Assembly: GCA_002305015.1 (NCBI GenBank)
Contig: DBPW01000002.1
Location: 1-64,000, forward strand
Direction: 5' to 3'
Source: Bacteroidales bacterium UBA1410
GTDB lineage: Bacteria > Bacteroidota > Bacteroidia > Bacteroidales > Dysgonomonadaceae
DNA: 64,000 nucleotides
Numbering within the stretch: the first letter of the stretch is position 1; each line of letters starts with the position of its first letter. The notes beneath the pieces are model-generated. The model had not been told where the DNA came from. It saw only the letters and a list, made by a program, of their open reading frames with translations, and made no database searches. Of the stretch, positions 32,890 through 42,056 are shown in pieces. The position numbers were made by a program, and so were the translations under genes.

Positions 32890-34428
32890 TTATTGTGCCC
32901 ACATTTCTCTATCGAGATTGCGATAATTGATGGCTTCTGCCAGATGAGCTGTTTTGATATTTTCGCTCCCTTCCAGATCGGCAATAGTGCGTGAAACCTT
33001 AAGAATGCGGTTATAAGCACGAGCAGATAATCCGAGCTTTTCCATTGCAGTTTTTAATAACCGGCGTCCGGATTCATCAACCGAAACAAATCTGTGGAGC
33101 AATTGGGAAGTCATTTGAGCATTACAATAAACTCCGGCAGTTTTCGTAAATCTCTCCTCTTGAATTTGTCGTGCCCTGATCACGCGTTTTCTAATTTCGG
33201 TACTGCTTTCGGAAGGAGTTTTGTCAGCAATCTTTTCAAAAGGGACAGGTACGATTTCAACTTGAATATCTATCCGGTCGAGCAATGGTCCCGATATTTT
33301 ATTCAGATACTTTTGAACAGCTCCGGGCGCACAAACACACTCTTTATCGGGATGATTATAATAACCACAAGGACAGGGATTCATGGCTGCCACCAGCATA
33401 AAACCGGCCGGATATTCTATTGAAAATTTTGCCCTCGAAATGGTAATTGCCCGATCTTCGAGTGGTTGTCGCATCACTTCGAGTACACTGCGATTAAATT
33501 CGGGCAACTCATCGAGAAACAACACCCCATTATGAGCCAAACTGATTTCTCCCGGTTGAGGGAATGCCCCTCCACCCACCATTGCTACATCGCTGATAGT
33601 ATGATGGGGTGAACGAAACGGCCGACGTGACATGAGCGATGCATTGCTACTCATTTTACCCGCTACGCTGTGAATTTTGGTTGTTTCCAATGCTTCTTGT
33701 ATGGTAAGAGGCGGAAGAATCGAGGGCATGCGCTTAGCCATCATCGATTTCCCGGAACCCGGAGGTCCTATCATCAAGATATTGTGTCCGCCGGCTGCTG
33801 CAACCTCCAAAGCCCGCTTCACGTTTTCCTGTCCTTTTACCTCGGAAAAATCAAATTCAAACTCCGATTGATTGATCATGAACTCCCGATAGATATCCAC
33901 TTCAGTGCTTTTGAGTTTGCGCTTGTCGTTAAAAAACTCGATGACTTCACAAATGTTTTTTACTCCGTAAACTTCAAGATGATCCACTACAGCAGCTTCC
34001 CGCGCATTTTCGAAAGGGAGGATAAGTCCTTTAAAGCCGTTTTCTTTCGCCATTACGGCAATAGGTAAAGCTCCCTTTATTGGCAAGATGGTCCCATCGA
34101 GTGAGAGTTCACCCATAATGAGGTAATCGTTAAATTTTGTGGATTGAATGGTTCCTGATGCCCCCAATATTCCTATAGCCAAAGGAAGATCGTAGGCCGA
34201 GCCCTCTTTTCGGATGTCGGCGGGCGACATGTTTACAACTACCTGCTGTCGCGGGAATTTATATCCGTTAACTTCTATAGCCGATACAATGCGTTCGTGA
34301 CTCTCTTTTACAGATGCATCGGGGAGTCCTACGAGCATAAATTTTATCCCTCTGCGGATATTGACTTCAATGGTTATAAGGGTGGCATCAATACCGTGAA
34401 CGGCTGCCCCAAAAACTTTAACTAACAT
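32890..34428 (-). CDS. comM: YifB/ComM-family Mg-chelatase-like AAA ATPase
   Basis: A 512-residue AAA+ ATPase. In naturally competent bacteria ComM promotes branch migration of incoming DNA; in others the role is less clear. The Lon-like substrate-binding ChlI domain covers about 20-145, Walker A GPPGSGKS is at 221-228, and the Mg-chelatase part has PFRSPHHT, LFLDELPEF and the DRIDIQVE arm, with a CPCGYYNHPDKECVC cysteine group. The C-terminal domain (about 415-510) is intact. It follows the DUF4369-like lipoprotein gene by 26 bp. Confidence 0.95.
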   Translation of the reverse strand: MLVKVFGAAVHGIDATLITIEVNIRRGIKFMLVGLPDASVKESHERIVSAIEVNGYKFPRQQVVVNMSPADIRKEGSAYDLPLAIGILGASGTIQSTKFNDYLIMGELSLDGTILPIKGALPIAVMAKENGFKGLILPFENAREAAVVDHLEVYGVKNICEVIEFFNDKRKLKSTEVDIYREFMINQSEFEFDFSEVKGQENVKRALEVAAAGGHNILMIGPPGSGKSMMAKRMPSILPPLTIQEALETTKIHSVAGKMSSNASLMSRRPFRSPHHTISDVAMVGGGAFPQPGEISLAHNGVLFLDELPEFNRSVLEVMRQPLEDRAITISRAKFSIEYPAGFMLVAAMNPCPCGYYNHPDKECVCAPGAVQKYLNKISGPLLDRIDIQVEIVPVPFEKIADKTPSESSTEIRKRVIRARQIQEERFTKTAGVYCNAQMTSQLLHRFVSVDESGRRLLKTAMEKLGLSARAYNRILKVSRTIADLEGSENIKTAHLAEAINYRNLDREMWAQ

Positions 34429-34454
34429 GTAAACGGGATTCTTTTATTTCTTCA

Positions 34455-35573
34455 TCAACTCCATTTGGCGCCATTTGCTATTGCTTTCTTCACCTCATGA
34501 GCAGGGATATTCCTTCTTTTAATGGTGCCATCGGGAGAAATAAGAATATTATACGGAACATAATGGATATTGTAAGTCTTCACAATATCGGATGCCCAGC
34601 TTTTTTTCTCTGCCACGGTAATCCATGGAATAGAATCGTTGGAAATGGTTGTAATGGGATATTTTTCCGAATCGATATAGATCGATATAAATTGAACGGA
34701 ATCTTTATTGAGGTTATTATATTCGTTTTTCAGGACATTGATCTCTTCTTTCGATTCTTTATCAGAAGCGGAAAGAAAAGACAACACCACATATTTGCCG
34801 GAAAAATCGATAGAACGAATGGTGTCGTTTTTTGTATCTACCAATTGAAAATAAGGAAGATGAGCTCCTTCTGCAGATAATTTTACTTTATTGCAATGCA
34901 TCCTCAAATCTTCAGTCAAGGGGAAATTCGATGCTTCTCCTTCCAAATATTTCAACACACGTTCCAGCGTGGTTGGATTTTCCGTATCTCTGAATAAGTT
35001 GTTAATAAGAATGACACTGGCAATTTTAGATGGATTTTTTCTGACAAAATCTTCTGCTTTTTGGGTAAGTTCGTGATTGAGAGAGTTTAAACGTACGATT
35101 TTTTCATTCTCGGACAGAATTCCCTGATTCGTATTTTCCATTCGATCGATTTTCATGTTATTCAATAGTTCCGCACGCTGCTTCAACAATGCTTCGTTTT
35201 CTTTCTTAAAAAGAGTCAGATCATCGTTGATCTCGTTACCATTTACCTGAATAAGGTCGGGCAAGGTAGCATCTCCTTTGATTGATATTTTCTCACCTTT
35301 ATCGGCAAAAACAATAGCTGATGAGTTATAATTGTTAAAATAAAAGGTAAAGATTGTCAATGTATCGATGGATGTGCGATAGTTGAATTGTCCTTTGTTA
35401 CCTATCTTCAAGGTATCAACGGTCAAAACATCGGTTGAAAAATGGGTCACTATAACATAAGGGTAATCAAGATTTGAAATTTCGCCTTTTATAGTAACCT
35501 TATTCTCATCTTTACATGAATTGAAAGATGAAATGATGAGACAAATGGCAATTATAATTCGAAACTTACTCAT
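34455..35573 (-). CDS. DUF4369-like lipoprotein with a cysteine-less thioredoxin fold
   Basis: A 372-residue lipoprotein. I start it at 35573 (MSKFRIIIAICLIISSFNSC) because it gives a lipobox with Cys20 and because two -7 elements (35588, 35669) lie inside the longer open frame to 35690. An N-terminal beta-rich region (about 25-115) resembles DUF4369, then a helical linker, then a C-terminal TlpA/AhpC-like thioredoxin fold (about 236-372) with VVLSFLSASDKES and the cis-proline site VPYNILI. The usual CxxC is replaced by SASD (268-271), so it cannot do disulfide exchange there. Likely a binding or scaffold protein of the envelope. Function unknown. Confidence 0.85.
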   Translation of the reverse strand: MSKFRIIIAICLIISSFNSCKDENKVTIKGEISNLDYPYVIVTHFSTDVLTVDTLKIGNKGQFNYRTSIDTLTIFTFYFNNYNSSAIVFADKGEKISIKGDATLPDLIQVNGNEINDDLTLFKKENEALLKQRAELLNNMKIDRMENTNQGILSENEKIVRLNSLNHELTQKAEDFVRKNPSKIASVILINNLFRDTENPTTLERVLKYLEGEASNFPLTEDLRMHCNKVKLSAEGAHLPYFQLVDTKNDTIRSIDFSGKYVVLSFLSASDKESKEEINVLKNEYNNLNKDSVQFISIYIDSEKYPITTISNDSIPWITVAEKKSWASDIVKTYNIHYVPYNILISPDGTIKRRNIPAHEVKKAIANGAKWS

Positions 35574-35587
35574 ATACTTACTTGCGA

Positions 35588-35595
35588 CAAACGTA
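35588..35595 (-). promoter_or_regulatory. -7 element (TACGTTTG), proximal, of the thioredoxin-fold lipoprotein
   Basis: Minus-strand TAnnTTTG, 15 bp before the chosen start; would give a very short leader. Confidence 0.4.
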
Positions 35596-35668
35596 TTTAA
35601 ATTGTTAAGGATCAATCGTTTATCTTCTTTTAAAAAAATTCTTTTTTCACCTGTATATATTGGTTTGA

Positions 35669-35676
35669 CAAAGATA
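35669..35676 (-). promoter_or_regulatory. -7 element (TATCTTTG), distal, of the thioredoxin-fold lipoprotein
   Basis: Minus-strand TAnnTTTG, 96 bp before the chosen start; likely the main promoter. Confidence 0.5.
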
Positions 35677-35782
35677 AGTTGATTTTTCAAATATTCAAAT
35701 ATTTTTTACATTTATTTAGCAGGATTTTTAGTTTTAATTACTTAAAATGCGCCAACATTGCTGCATATAAAATTTATTTCGT

Positions 35783-35790
35783 TAGTTTTG
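35783..35790 (+). promoter_or_regulatory. -7 element (TAGTTTTG) of the glycosyltransferase gene
   Basis: Plus-strand TAnnTTTG, 22 bp before the start at 35813. Confidence 0.55.
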
Positions 35791-35812
35791 CATTGAAAAG
35801 TTTGAGAGTGGT

Positions 35813-36802
35813 ATGCAATTTTCTGTCATTATTCCTGTTTTCAATCGTCCCGCCGAATTGGATGAACTGCTGGATAGCCTTAGCCGGCAAACCAACCGGC
35901 AATTTGAAGTGATTATCGTAGAAGATGGCTCCAATCAAAAAAGTGACGCAATAGTGAGGAAATATAAAGACTGCTTGCCGATAACTTACCTTGAAAAGAC
36001 AAACTCCGGACCGGGCTTATCTCGAAATGCAGGTGCCCAAAAAGCACGATACGATTATTTGATTTTTTTCGACTCAGACTGCATAATTCCTAATGATTAC
36101 ATTCACATCGTAAACGATTTTCTCACGCGGCAGTATTATGACGCCTATGGCGGTCCGGACAAAGCACTCCCCACCTTTACGACAGTGCAAAAGGCAATAA
36201 ATTATGGCATGACCTCCTTTTTCACAACCGGGGGCATTCGGGGCCGTAAAAAATCGATGGAAAAATTTCATCCGCGCAGCTTCAACCTTGGGGTTTCAAA
36301 ACACGCATTCAATACTGTCGGTGGATTTCGTGACATGCGTTTTGGCGAAGATATCGACTTCAGCCTTCGTCTCATTGAAAACGGATTTACTACTACTCTT
36401 ATTCCCGAGGCTTATGTGTATCATAAACGCAGAACAAATTTCAGAAAATTTTTCAAGCAGGTGTACAACTCGGGAATTGCCCGCATCAATTTATATTTGC
36501 TTCATCCTCATTCGTTGAAACCGGTACATCTGTTACCCGCGGTTTTTGTAATAGGCATGATCGTGTTATTGGTGCTTTCCGTTTTTTATCCCATTTTTCT
36601 GGCAATTCCTCTTGCTTACTGTTTGTTGATTTTTATGGATTCGACCATCAAAAACCGCTCAGTAAAAGTAGGACTTTACAGCGTTGCTGCTTCGTGGATT
36701 CAGCTCGTTGGCTATGGAACAGGCTTTTTATCGGCCTTTTGGAACCGACTCATTCTGAAAAGGGAGGTGGCAAGCGCTTTTGAGAAAAATTTTTATGACT
36801 AA
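35813..36802 (+). CDS. family 2 glycosyltransferase, membrane-associated
   Basis: A 329-residue GT2 (GT-A fold) enzyme that would transfer a sugar from a nucleotide sugar to an envelope acceptor. FSVIIPVFNRP starts the nucleotide-binding domain, VEDGS is at 36-40, the metal-binding DSD at 87-89 and GEDIDFSLR later supplies the catalytic acid. Hydrophobic segments near 240-280 and 295-320 anchor it in the membrane. It stands alone, convergent with the mutarotase gene (3-bp gap). Donor and acceptor are unknown; GDP-fucose from the neighbouring Fkp is only a possibility. Confidence 0.9.
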   Translation: MQFSVIIPVFNRPAELDELLDSLSRQTNRQFEVIIVEDGSNQKSDAIVRKYKDCLPITYLEKTNSGPGLSRNAGAQKARYDYLIFFDSDCIIPNDYIHIVNDFLTRQYYDAYGGPDKALPTFTTVQKAINYGMTSFFTTGGIRGRKKSMEKFHPRSFNLGVSKHAFNTVGGFRDMRFGEDIDFSLRLIENGFTTTLIPEAYVYHKRRTNFRKFFKQVYNSGIARINLYLLHPHSLKPVHLLPAVFVIGMIVLLVLSVFYPIFLAIPLAYCLLIFMDSTIKNRSVKVGLYSVAASWIQLVGYGTGFLSAFWNRLILKREVASAFEKNFYD

Positions 36803-36805
36803 AGT

Positions 36806-37138
36806 TTATTCCAATTTGAAGATACGGGTCATTAATTGCCACTTTTCGTTTGATTTCTTTCCTTCGCCTGCATCCTGAAACCGATCCATGTAAGCCTCCC
36901 ATTCGGCTTGACGCGGTAGCGTTGCCAATCGGTTCATATCACGTTCCCAATCGAAATCGTCAACGGTATCGACAATCATAAAAAGTTGATTCTCGTGGAT
37001 ATATATCTGCATATCCAAAATTCCCACTTCCTTTATTCCGGCCTGTACTTCAGGCCAAACATGAGCATGTTCACGCATATAAGCCTCAATGAGTTGAGGA
37101 TCGTTCTTTAGCGATAATGTTTGACAATAACGTTTCAT
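36806..37138 (-). CDS. L-rhamnose mutarotase family protein (possible L-fucose mutarotase)
   Basis: A 110-residue protein of the RhaM/DUF718 family, small alpha/beta-barrel mutarotases that speed exchange between alpha and beta forms of 6-deoxyhexoses. MKRYCQTLSLKNDPQLI, REHAHVWPEV and the C-terminal W-M-x-R-I-F residues fit. The start 37138 lies 13 bp after fkp; the longer frame to 37318 lies inside fkp. Because it directly follows fkp, L-fucose is a more likely substrate here than L-rhamnose, but this is inference. Confidence 0.87.
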   Translation of the reverse strand: MKRYCQTLSLKNDPQLIEAYMREHAHVWPEVQAGIKEVGILDMQIYIHENQLFMIVDTVDDFDWERDMNRLATLPRQAEWEAYMDRFQDAGEGKKSNEKWQLMTRIFKLE

Positions 37139-37151
37139 TGTATGATTATTT

Positions 37152-40007
37152 TTAACTTCGGGTAATTTGCAGTCCTGTCTGTGAAACACCCATTTCCACA
37201 AATCGGGCCTTGTCGTTGGGCGGATTTTCACGAAGTACACGTTTAATGTTGACAGCTGCTTCGGGATCTTTGGCAATGAGGTAAAGATATCCTCCGCCGC
37301 CGGCTCCCGGAAGCTCAAGTCCCAACGTATAATCTTTTACCGGCGCAATTATTTTTTCAATGGCAGGAGGATTGGTACCTATATCGAGGCGTTGCTTTTG
37401 TTCCCATGTTTTGTTGACGCACCCACCTAAATCATCGAATTTTCCAAGCTGAATGGTTTCGGCAGTATCCAATGCATGAAGCTTCATGTCGGCCAAAAGG
37501 GCAAGCGTTTCCGATTTATTGAGTAGCATGCCGGCAACAATATCCTGCAGAATATGTTTGGCCGTGCGGGTTATGCCCGTATAGTAAAGTAAATGACAAT
37601 CGCGATATTGAGGCAATGTAAACAAATCATCGGGGAGCCAACCCGCAACCGGTTCCTGATCGAATCCTTCGTATGTACGCAACAATTTTACTCCGTGCAA
37701 CACACCGCCGTACTGATCTTGCCAGCCGCCCCCTGTGGTAAGTAACTGTTCAAGTACAAGAGTTTGTTTGCCTATGTCGGTTTTTGACCATTGCAGACCA
37801 AAAAAATCGGACAGTGCACCCAAAACGGTTGCTGCCAGGATGCTGCTTGTTCCCAGACCCGATCCGGCAGGAATGGCCGAGAGCAGGGTGAGTTCAATGC
37901 CGCAGCCTAACTGCTGTAGCTGTTCATGAAGTGAAGAATAGGTTTTTTCTGAAAAATGAGGAGAAAACCCGCATAGTGCCAGTGCCGCTTTGGGAATGGA
38001 AAAAGGGGATCCCACCGTATAGAACTGCTCCAACGAAGCGTAATCGGTAACTACTTCGGTAGCCCCCAGGTCAATGGAACGCAGGGTTATGGTAAATTTC
38101 TCCGAAGGTTTTACATATACCTGAATAGGTGGTTGTCCATTGAGTTCGACAGCGATATTCACCACATTTCCTCCCTCCATCAAGCAATACGGAGGTGTGT
38201 CTGTCCACCCTCCTGCCAGATCGATGCGGACAGGACTTCTTGCCCAAACAATTTGATCGGGATGGACATTGAGGCAAGGATTCATTTTTTTTAAACCCGA
38301 TGCTTCAATAAATCCTTTACGCAGTAAGGAAAAAGCTTTTTCGCGTTCTTCTCGAAACGAAAGCCCCGAGAGTTCTAGTGTCCGGCTGCGGAACATCCTG
38401 TTGTGCATTTGCATTAACAGATCGCTTTCCGGAGGAAGAGGAGGAGGAAGGGGTAAACGATTCTTTGCAAAAGCATGCGCTTGTTCTTCGAGATCGGTTT
38501 GATAAAAGACGCTCTTGGCATAATTTTTCGACAAAGCCACGCGATTTTCGTTCAATAATGCTTCGCGCAAATCCATGATTTTTTGGATATCGGCTTGCGA
38601 TAAAATTTCATCAGCAGATAGACGCTTGTTTTTTAGCCATATCTCTCTGGCAGTCTCATCCTCGTTTTCAAGTATCATCCATTTTAATACCGAAATCATT
38701 TCTTCGGAACCGCTACATACCGGGAAAAGACGGGAAAACTGAATATCGTCTGTTCGGAACAAAAGTTCGTCCGAGACGGGTATTCTTCTTTTTGCAAACC
38801 ATTCTTTTACCGGTTTTCCCATCCAATACGTGCCGGAATCGTGAATACTACCACTGAATGTGTCTTCGAACCCATAAGGGCGGATCACGTATTTATTCCG
38901 GCCGATAGGTACCCCATCGATGCAAATGCCTTCGGGAACGGTGAGCGACCAATCGTTCGGCGGAATGCCCGTGAGAACATGTTTTTTGTTTATTTGCCAA
39001 CGGTTGCCGATATAGCTGTTTTCGACCCATATATCTGAATTTTCAGCCGTCAGGGGATAATCGATCCGGCTGTTTTGTACAAAGATTGCCGGATGCGGTT
39101 TTATCTTTTTGTGAAGAATAAACTTCTGATTGTAGGTTTGGTTTTGAAGGGACAAGGTGGATGAAACCAATTCTTTGGATGTGCCGTAATGATAAAAGCG
39201 AGCATCGTGTAGCGGCAAAATGGCCACTTTTAACGCGTTGATTTCCGGATCGATGATGGTGGGATGGTTGCCCATTGCCGGACCAAACTGTGAATACAGA
39301 TCGTAGAATTGAATCTCGTCACCTTCCTTTTCATAACCTGATTTTTTCATTAACAAGGTTACCGTTTTGTCGCTCAACAACCATAAACCGATATCCAACA
39401 TAAAATAGTGCGTCTGCGAAAGTTGTTGCAACGTTTCCGTATCGGGCTTCTGCAGCATGAAGTCAAGCGCAAACGAAGATTTTCGATCAAAAAAGAATAC
39501 ACCATGCCGACTTGCTATTTCACCGTCAACCCAAATGCCGCAGCAAACAATATCGGCCTGAGGAATCTTGGGAATTTTTCCGGCATTATGGATGTATACG
39601 TCGCCACTGGTAATGAGAGTATGCAGGTTTGCCGGAATATCTTCCATTATTTTTTCGTACAACGGCAGTTGCAGCGATAACAACGTTTGGTTGATTTTTT
39701 GCCCCCTTGCCCAACGAAAAACCGGAATCGGGATGAATACTTTTCCCGTTGGTGCATAAGCCGGCAAGCGTCGGCTTTGTCCTCCCGCATGAATCAGTAT
39801 ACGTTTTTCCCTGCCAATCCATTCAAGAAAGTCGCATCGATGGGCTTCATTCTCTTTGCTCTCTTTAAGCAGCCAGGCCGTCCCTCCTCCCGATCCCAGT
39901 TTTTTATTTACAGGATCGGAGGTAAAAAAATAATCCGAAAAAGCAGGATCATTTTTTCTTCTTAAATAAGTCACCATATGCGGCGGTAATGAAATTAGTT
40001 TTTTCAT
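37152..40007 (-). CDS. fkp: bifunctional L-fucokinase / fucose-1-phosphate guanylyltransferase
   Basis: A 951-residue fusion close to the 949 residues known for Bacteroides fragilis Fkp. It phosphorylates L-fucose and converts fucose-1-phosphate to GDP-fucose, so scavenged fucose can decorate capsule and glycoproteins. The N-terminal pyrophosphorylase has GSGGGTAWLL at 38-47; a left-handed-helix-like linker follows; the C-terminal GHMP kinase has GSGLGTSS at 715-722 and GAGGGGY at 901-907. The start at 40007 is preferred to 40028 because the -7 element at 40026-40033 overlaps the latter. The mutarotase gene follows. Confidence 0.96.
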   Translation of the reverse strand: MKKLISLPPHMVTYLRRKNDPAFSDYFFTSDPVNKKLGSGGGTAWLLKESKENEAHRCDFLEWIGREKRILIHAGGQSRRLPAYAPTGKVFIPIPVFRWARGQKINQTLLSLQLPLYEKIMEDIPANLHTLITSGDVYIHNAGKIPKIPQADIVCCGIWVDGEIASRHGVFFFDRKSSFALDFMLQKPDTETLQQLSQTHYFMLDIGLWLLSDKTVTLLMKKSGYEKEGDEIQFYDLYSQFGPAMGNHPTIIDPEINALKVAILPLHDARFYHYGTSKELVSSTLSLQNQTYNQKFILHKKIKPHPAIFVQNSRIDYPLTAENSDIWVENSYIGNRWQINKKHVLTGIPPNDWSLTVPEGICIDGVPIGRNKYVIRPYGFEDTFSGSIHDSGTYWMGKPVKEWFAKRRIPVSDELLFRTDDIQFSRLFPVCSGSEEMISVLKWMILENEDETAREIWLKNKRLSADEILSQADIQKIMDLREALLNENRVALSKNYAKSVFYQTDLEEQAHAFAKNRLPLPPPLPPESDLLMQMHNRMFRSRTLELSGLSFREEREKAFSLLRKGFIEASGLKKMNPCLNVHPDQIVWARSPVRIDLAGGWTDTPPYCLMEGGNVVNIAVELNGQPPIQVYVKPSEKFTITLRSIDLGATEVVTDYASLEQFYTVGSPFSIPKAALALCGFSPHFSEKTYSSLHEQLQQLGCGIELTLLSAIPAGSGLGTSSILAATVLGALSDFFGLQWSKTDIGKQTLVLEQLLTTGGGWQDQYGGVLHGVKLLRTYEGFDQEPVAGWLPDDLFTLPQYRDCHLLYYTGITRTAKHILQDIVAGMLLNKSETLALLADMKLHALDTAETIQLGKFDDLGGCVNKTWEQKQRLDIGTNPPAIEKIIAPVKDYTLGLELPGAGGGGYLYLIAKDPEAAVNIKRVLRENPPNDKARFVEMGVSQTGLQITRS

Positions 40008-40025
40008 GTTCTTGTTCTTTAATCC

Positions 40026-40033
40026 CAAAGGTA
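40026..40033 (-). promoter_or_regulatory. -7 element (TACCTTTG) of fkp
   Basis: Minus-strand TAnnTTTG only 19 bp before the start at 40007, implying a leader of about 12 nt. Confidence 0.5.
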
Positions 40034-40180
40034 ATAGTTTTGTCGAGATGATTAATCATTATTCAAGGTTTGTGTAGTTGCTTATCTAGCGGTTTATTCA
40101 TTTTTTGTACGCTTAAAGAAGGGAAAAGGGTAATTATGGAATTTTTTCTTTAATTGTTTTCTTTATTCAAATAAAATAAT

Positions 40181-40188
40181 TATTTTTG
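40181..40188 (+). promoter_or_regulatory. -7 element (TATTTTTG) of pckA
   Basis: Plus-strand TAnnTTTG, 71 bp before the pckA start. Confidence 0.55.
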
Positions 40189-40258
40189 CATGTTGTTTTT
40201 GGGTTAAAAATCAACGAACAATACTAGTATACATTTTAACAATTAATACGCTAATAAA

Positions 40259-41872
40259 ATGGCTAATTTAGATTTAAGCAAGTATGGCATTACGGATGTA
40301 AAAGAGATCGTATATAATCCCTCATACGATCAATTATTCGAAGAAGAAACCAAACCCGGGTTGGAAGGTTTGGAAAAAGGACAAGTTACAGAACTGGGTG
40401 CTGTAAATGTGATGACCGGTATATACACAGGACGTTCTCCTAAAGACAAGTTCTTCATTATGGATGATGTATCCCGTGATACTCTTTGGTGGACGTCTCC
40501 TGAATATCCAAACGACAACAAACCTCTACCCGAATCGACATGGGTTGAACTGAAAAAAATTGCAACGAAACAACTCTCGGGCAAAAGATTGTTTGTTATG
40601 GATACTTTTTTGGGTGCAAACGAAGCTACCCGTTTGAAAGTTCGGTTTGTAATGGAAGTAGCTTGGCAAGCTCACTTCGTTAAAAATATGTTTATCCGTC
40701 CTACGGAAGAAGAATTGGCCAATTATGGCGAACCCGATTTTGTAGTACTTAACGCTTCTAAAACCGATGCCGGTGATCGTTGGAAAGAACTTGGTTTGAA
40801 TTCGAAGACATTTGTTGTTTTCAATTTAACCGAAAAAATGCAGCTGATTGGCGGTACATGGTATGGCGGTGAAATGAAAAAAGGTATGTTCTCTTACATG
40901 AACTACTTACTGCCGTTAAAAGGAATCGCATCGATGCACTGTTCGGCAAATACCGATATGAACGGCGAAAATACGGCTATTTTCTTCGGTTTGTCAGGAA
41001 CAGGGAAAACTACCTTGTCGACCGATCCTAAACGTTTGCTGATTGGCGACGACGAGCATGGCTGGGATGATGACGGAGTATTCAACTTTGAAGGTGGTTG
41101 CTATGCCAAGGTTTATAACTTGAGCAAAGAAAGCGAACCCGACATTTACAATGCCATCAAGCGAGATGCCCTTTTGGAAAACGTCACAGTAGACGAGAAC
41201 GGGAAAATTGATTTCAGCGACAAATCCGTGACGGAAAATACGCGGGTGTCTTATCCCATTTACCATATTAAAAATATCGTTAAACCGGTTTCAAAAGGTC
41301 CTCATGCTAAACGCGTGATTTTCTTATCGGCCGATGCATTTGGAGTGCTTCCTCCGGTATCGATTTTGACACCCGAACAAGCAAAATATTATTTTCTTTC
41401 GGGATTTACAGCCAAGTTGGCCGGAACAGAACGTGGCATAACAGAGCCGACACCTACTTTCTCGGCATGTTTTGGAGCTGCATTTCTTTCGCTTCATCCT
41501 GTAAAATATGCTCAAGAATTGAACAAAAGGATGGAACATGTCGGAGCCACTGCCTATCTCGTTAACACGGGATGGAACGGTACCGGAAAACGTATTTCCA
41601 TTAAAGATACGAGAGGAATCATCGATGCCATTCTCGACGGATCGATCGATAATGCTCCTACTAAAACGATTCCTTATTTTGGTTTGGCTATTCCTACCGA
41701 GCTGAAAGGGGTGGACACGAAAGTGCTCGATCCACGTGATACCTATGCCGATCCTTCGGAATGGGAGAGAAAGGCCAAAGATTTGGCTGCCCGCTTCATT
41801 AAGAACTTCACCAAATTTTCGGGACACGAAGAAGGAGTAGCATTGGTTGAAGCAGGTCCTCATCTCGATTAA
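40259..41872 (+). CDS. pckA: phosphoenolpyruvate carboxykinase (ATP)
   Basis: A 537-residue ATP-dependent PEP carboxykinase that interconverts oxaloacetate and PEP. In many Bacteroidota it runs towards oxaloacetate, fixing CO2 for succinate/propionate fermentation. The kinase-1a loop GLSGTGKTTLSTD is at 244-256, GDDEHGWDDDG binds metal, and TGRSPKDKF near the N-terminus binds substrate. Length is normal. Monocistronic, with promoter and terminator. Confidence 0.98.
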   Translation: MANLDLSKYGITDVKEIVYNPSYDQLFEEETKPGLEGLEKGQVTELGAVNVMTGIYTGRSPKDKFFIMDDVSRDTLWWTSPEYPNDNKPLPESTWVELKKIATKQLSGKRLFVMDTFLGANEATRLKVRFVMEVAWQAHFVKNMFIRPTEEELANYGEPDFVVLNASKTDAGDRWKELGLNSKTFVVFNLTEKMQLIGGTWYGGEMKKGMFSYMNYLLPLKGIASMHCSANTDMNGENTAIFFGLSGTGKTTLSTDPKRLLIGDDEHGWDDDGVFNFEGGCYAKVYNLSKESEPDIYNAIKRDALLENVTVDENGKIDFSDKSVTENTRVSYPIYHIKNIVKPVSKGPHAKRVIFLSADAFGVLPPVSILTPEQAKYYFLSGFTAKLAGTERGITEPTPTFSACFGAAFLSLHPVKYAQELNKRMEHVGATAYLVNTGWNGTGKRISIKDTRGIIDAILDGSIDNAPTKTIPYFGLAIPTELKGVDTKVLDPRDTYADPSEWERKAKDLAARFIKNFTKFSGHEEGVALVEAGPHLD

Positions 41873-41898
41873 TAACGTTTGATATAAACCCGTTGAAG

Positions 41899-41930
41899 AT
41901 CCCGCCCTAAAAATGCGGGATTTTCTTTTA
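41899..41930 (+). terminator. intrinsic terminator after pckA
   Basis: atcccgc (41899-41905) pairs with gcgggat (41915-41921), followed by a T-rich tract. Confidence 0.85.
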
Positions 41931-41969
41931 CCCCTTAAAATTTAATTCATATTTTAAACGCTAAAGATT

Positions 41970-42000
41970 AAACATATAGAGACTAATTTAGTCTATGTTT
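41970..42000. promoter_or_regulatory. composite inverted repeat upstream of rnpB
   Basis: Outer arms aaacata (41970-41976) / tatgttt (41994-42000) and inner arms gactaa (41981-41986) / ttagtc (41988-41993) nest with a 4-nt bulge. It lies about 40 bp upstream of the rnpB -7 element, with no T-run on the plus strand. It could be a regulator site or an extra hairpin. Confidence 0.35.
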
Positions 42001-42041
42001 AAAAATTAGACCGATTTAGTAGCAAATCATTAATTTAATAT

Positions 42042-42049
42042 TACTTTTG
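42042..42049 (+). promoter_or_regulatory. -7 element (TACTTTTG) of rnpB
   Basis: Plus-strand TAnnTTTG ending 7 nt before the first paired base of RNase P helix P1 (42057). This spacing fits transcription starting at the mature 5' end. Confidence 0.7.
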
Positions 42050-42056
42050 CAAATAG

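Noticed and set aside
35574..35690. Longer start for the thioredoxin-fold lipoprotein
   Set aside because: It would bury the lipobox at residue 59 and lies upstream of or over two likely promoter elements.
37139..37318. Longer start for the mutarotase
   Set aside because: The extra 60 residues lie within the fkp reading frame on the same strand and have no family resemblance.
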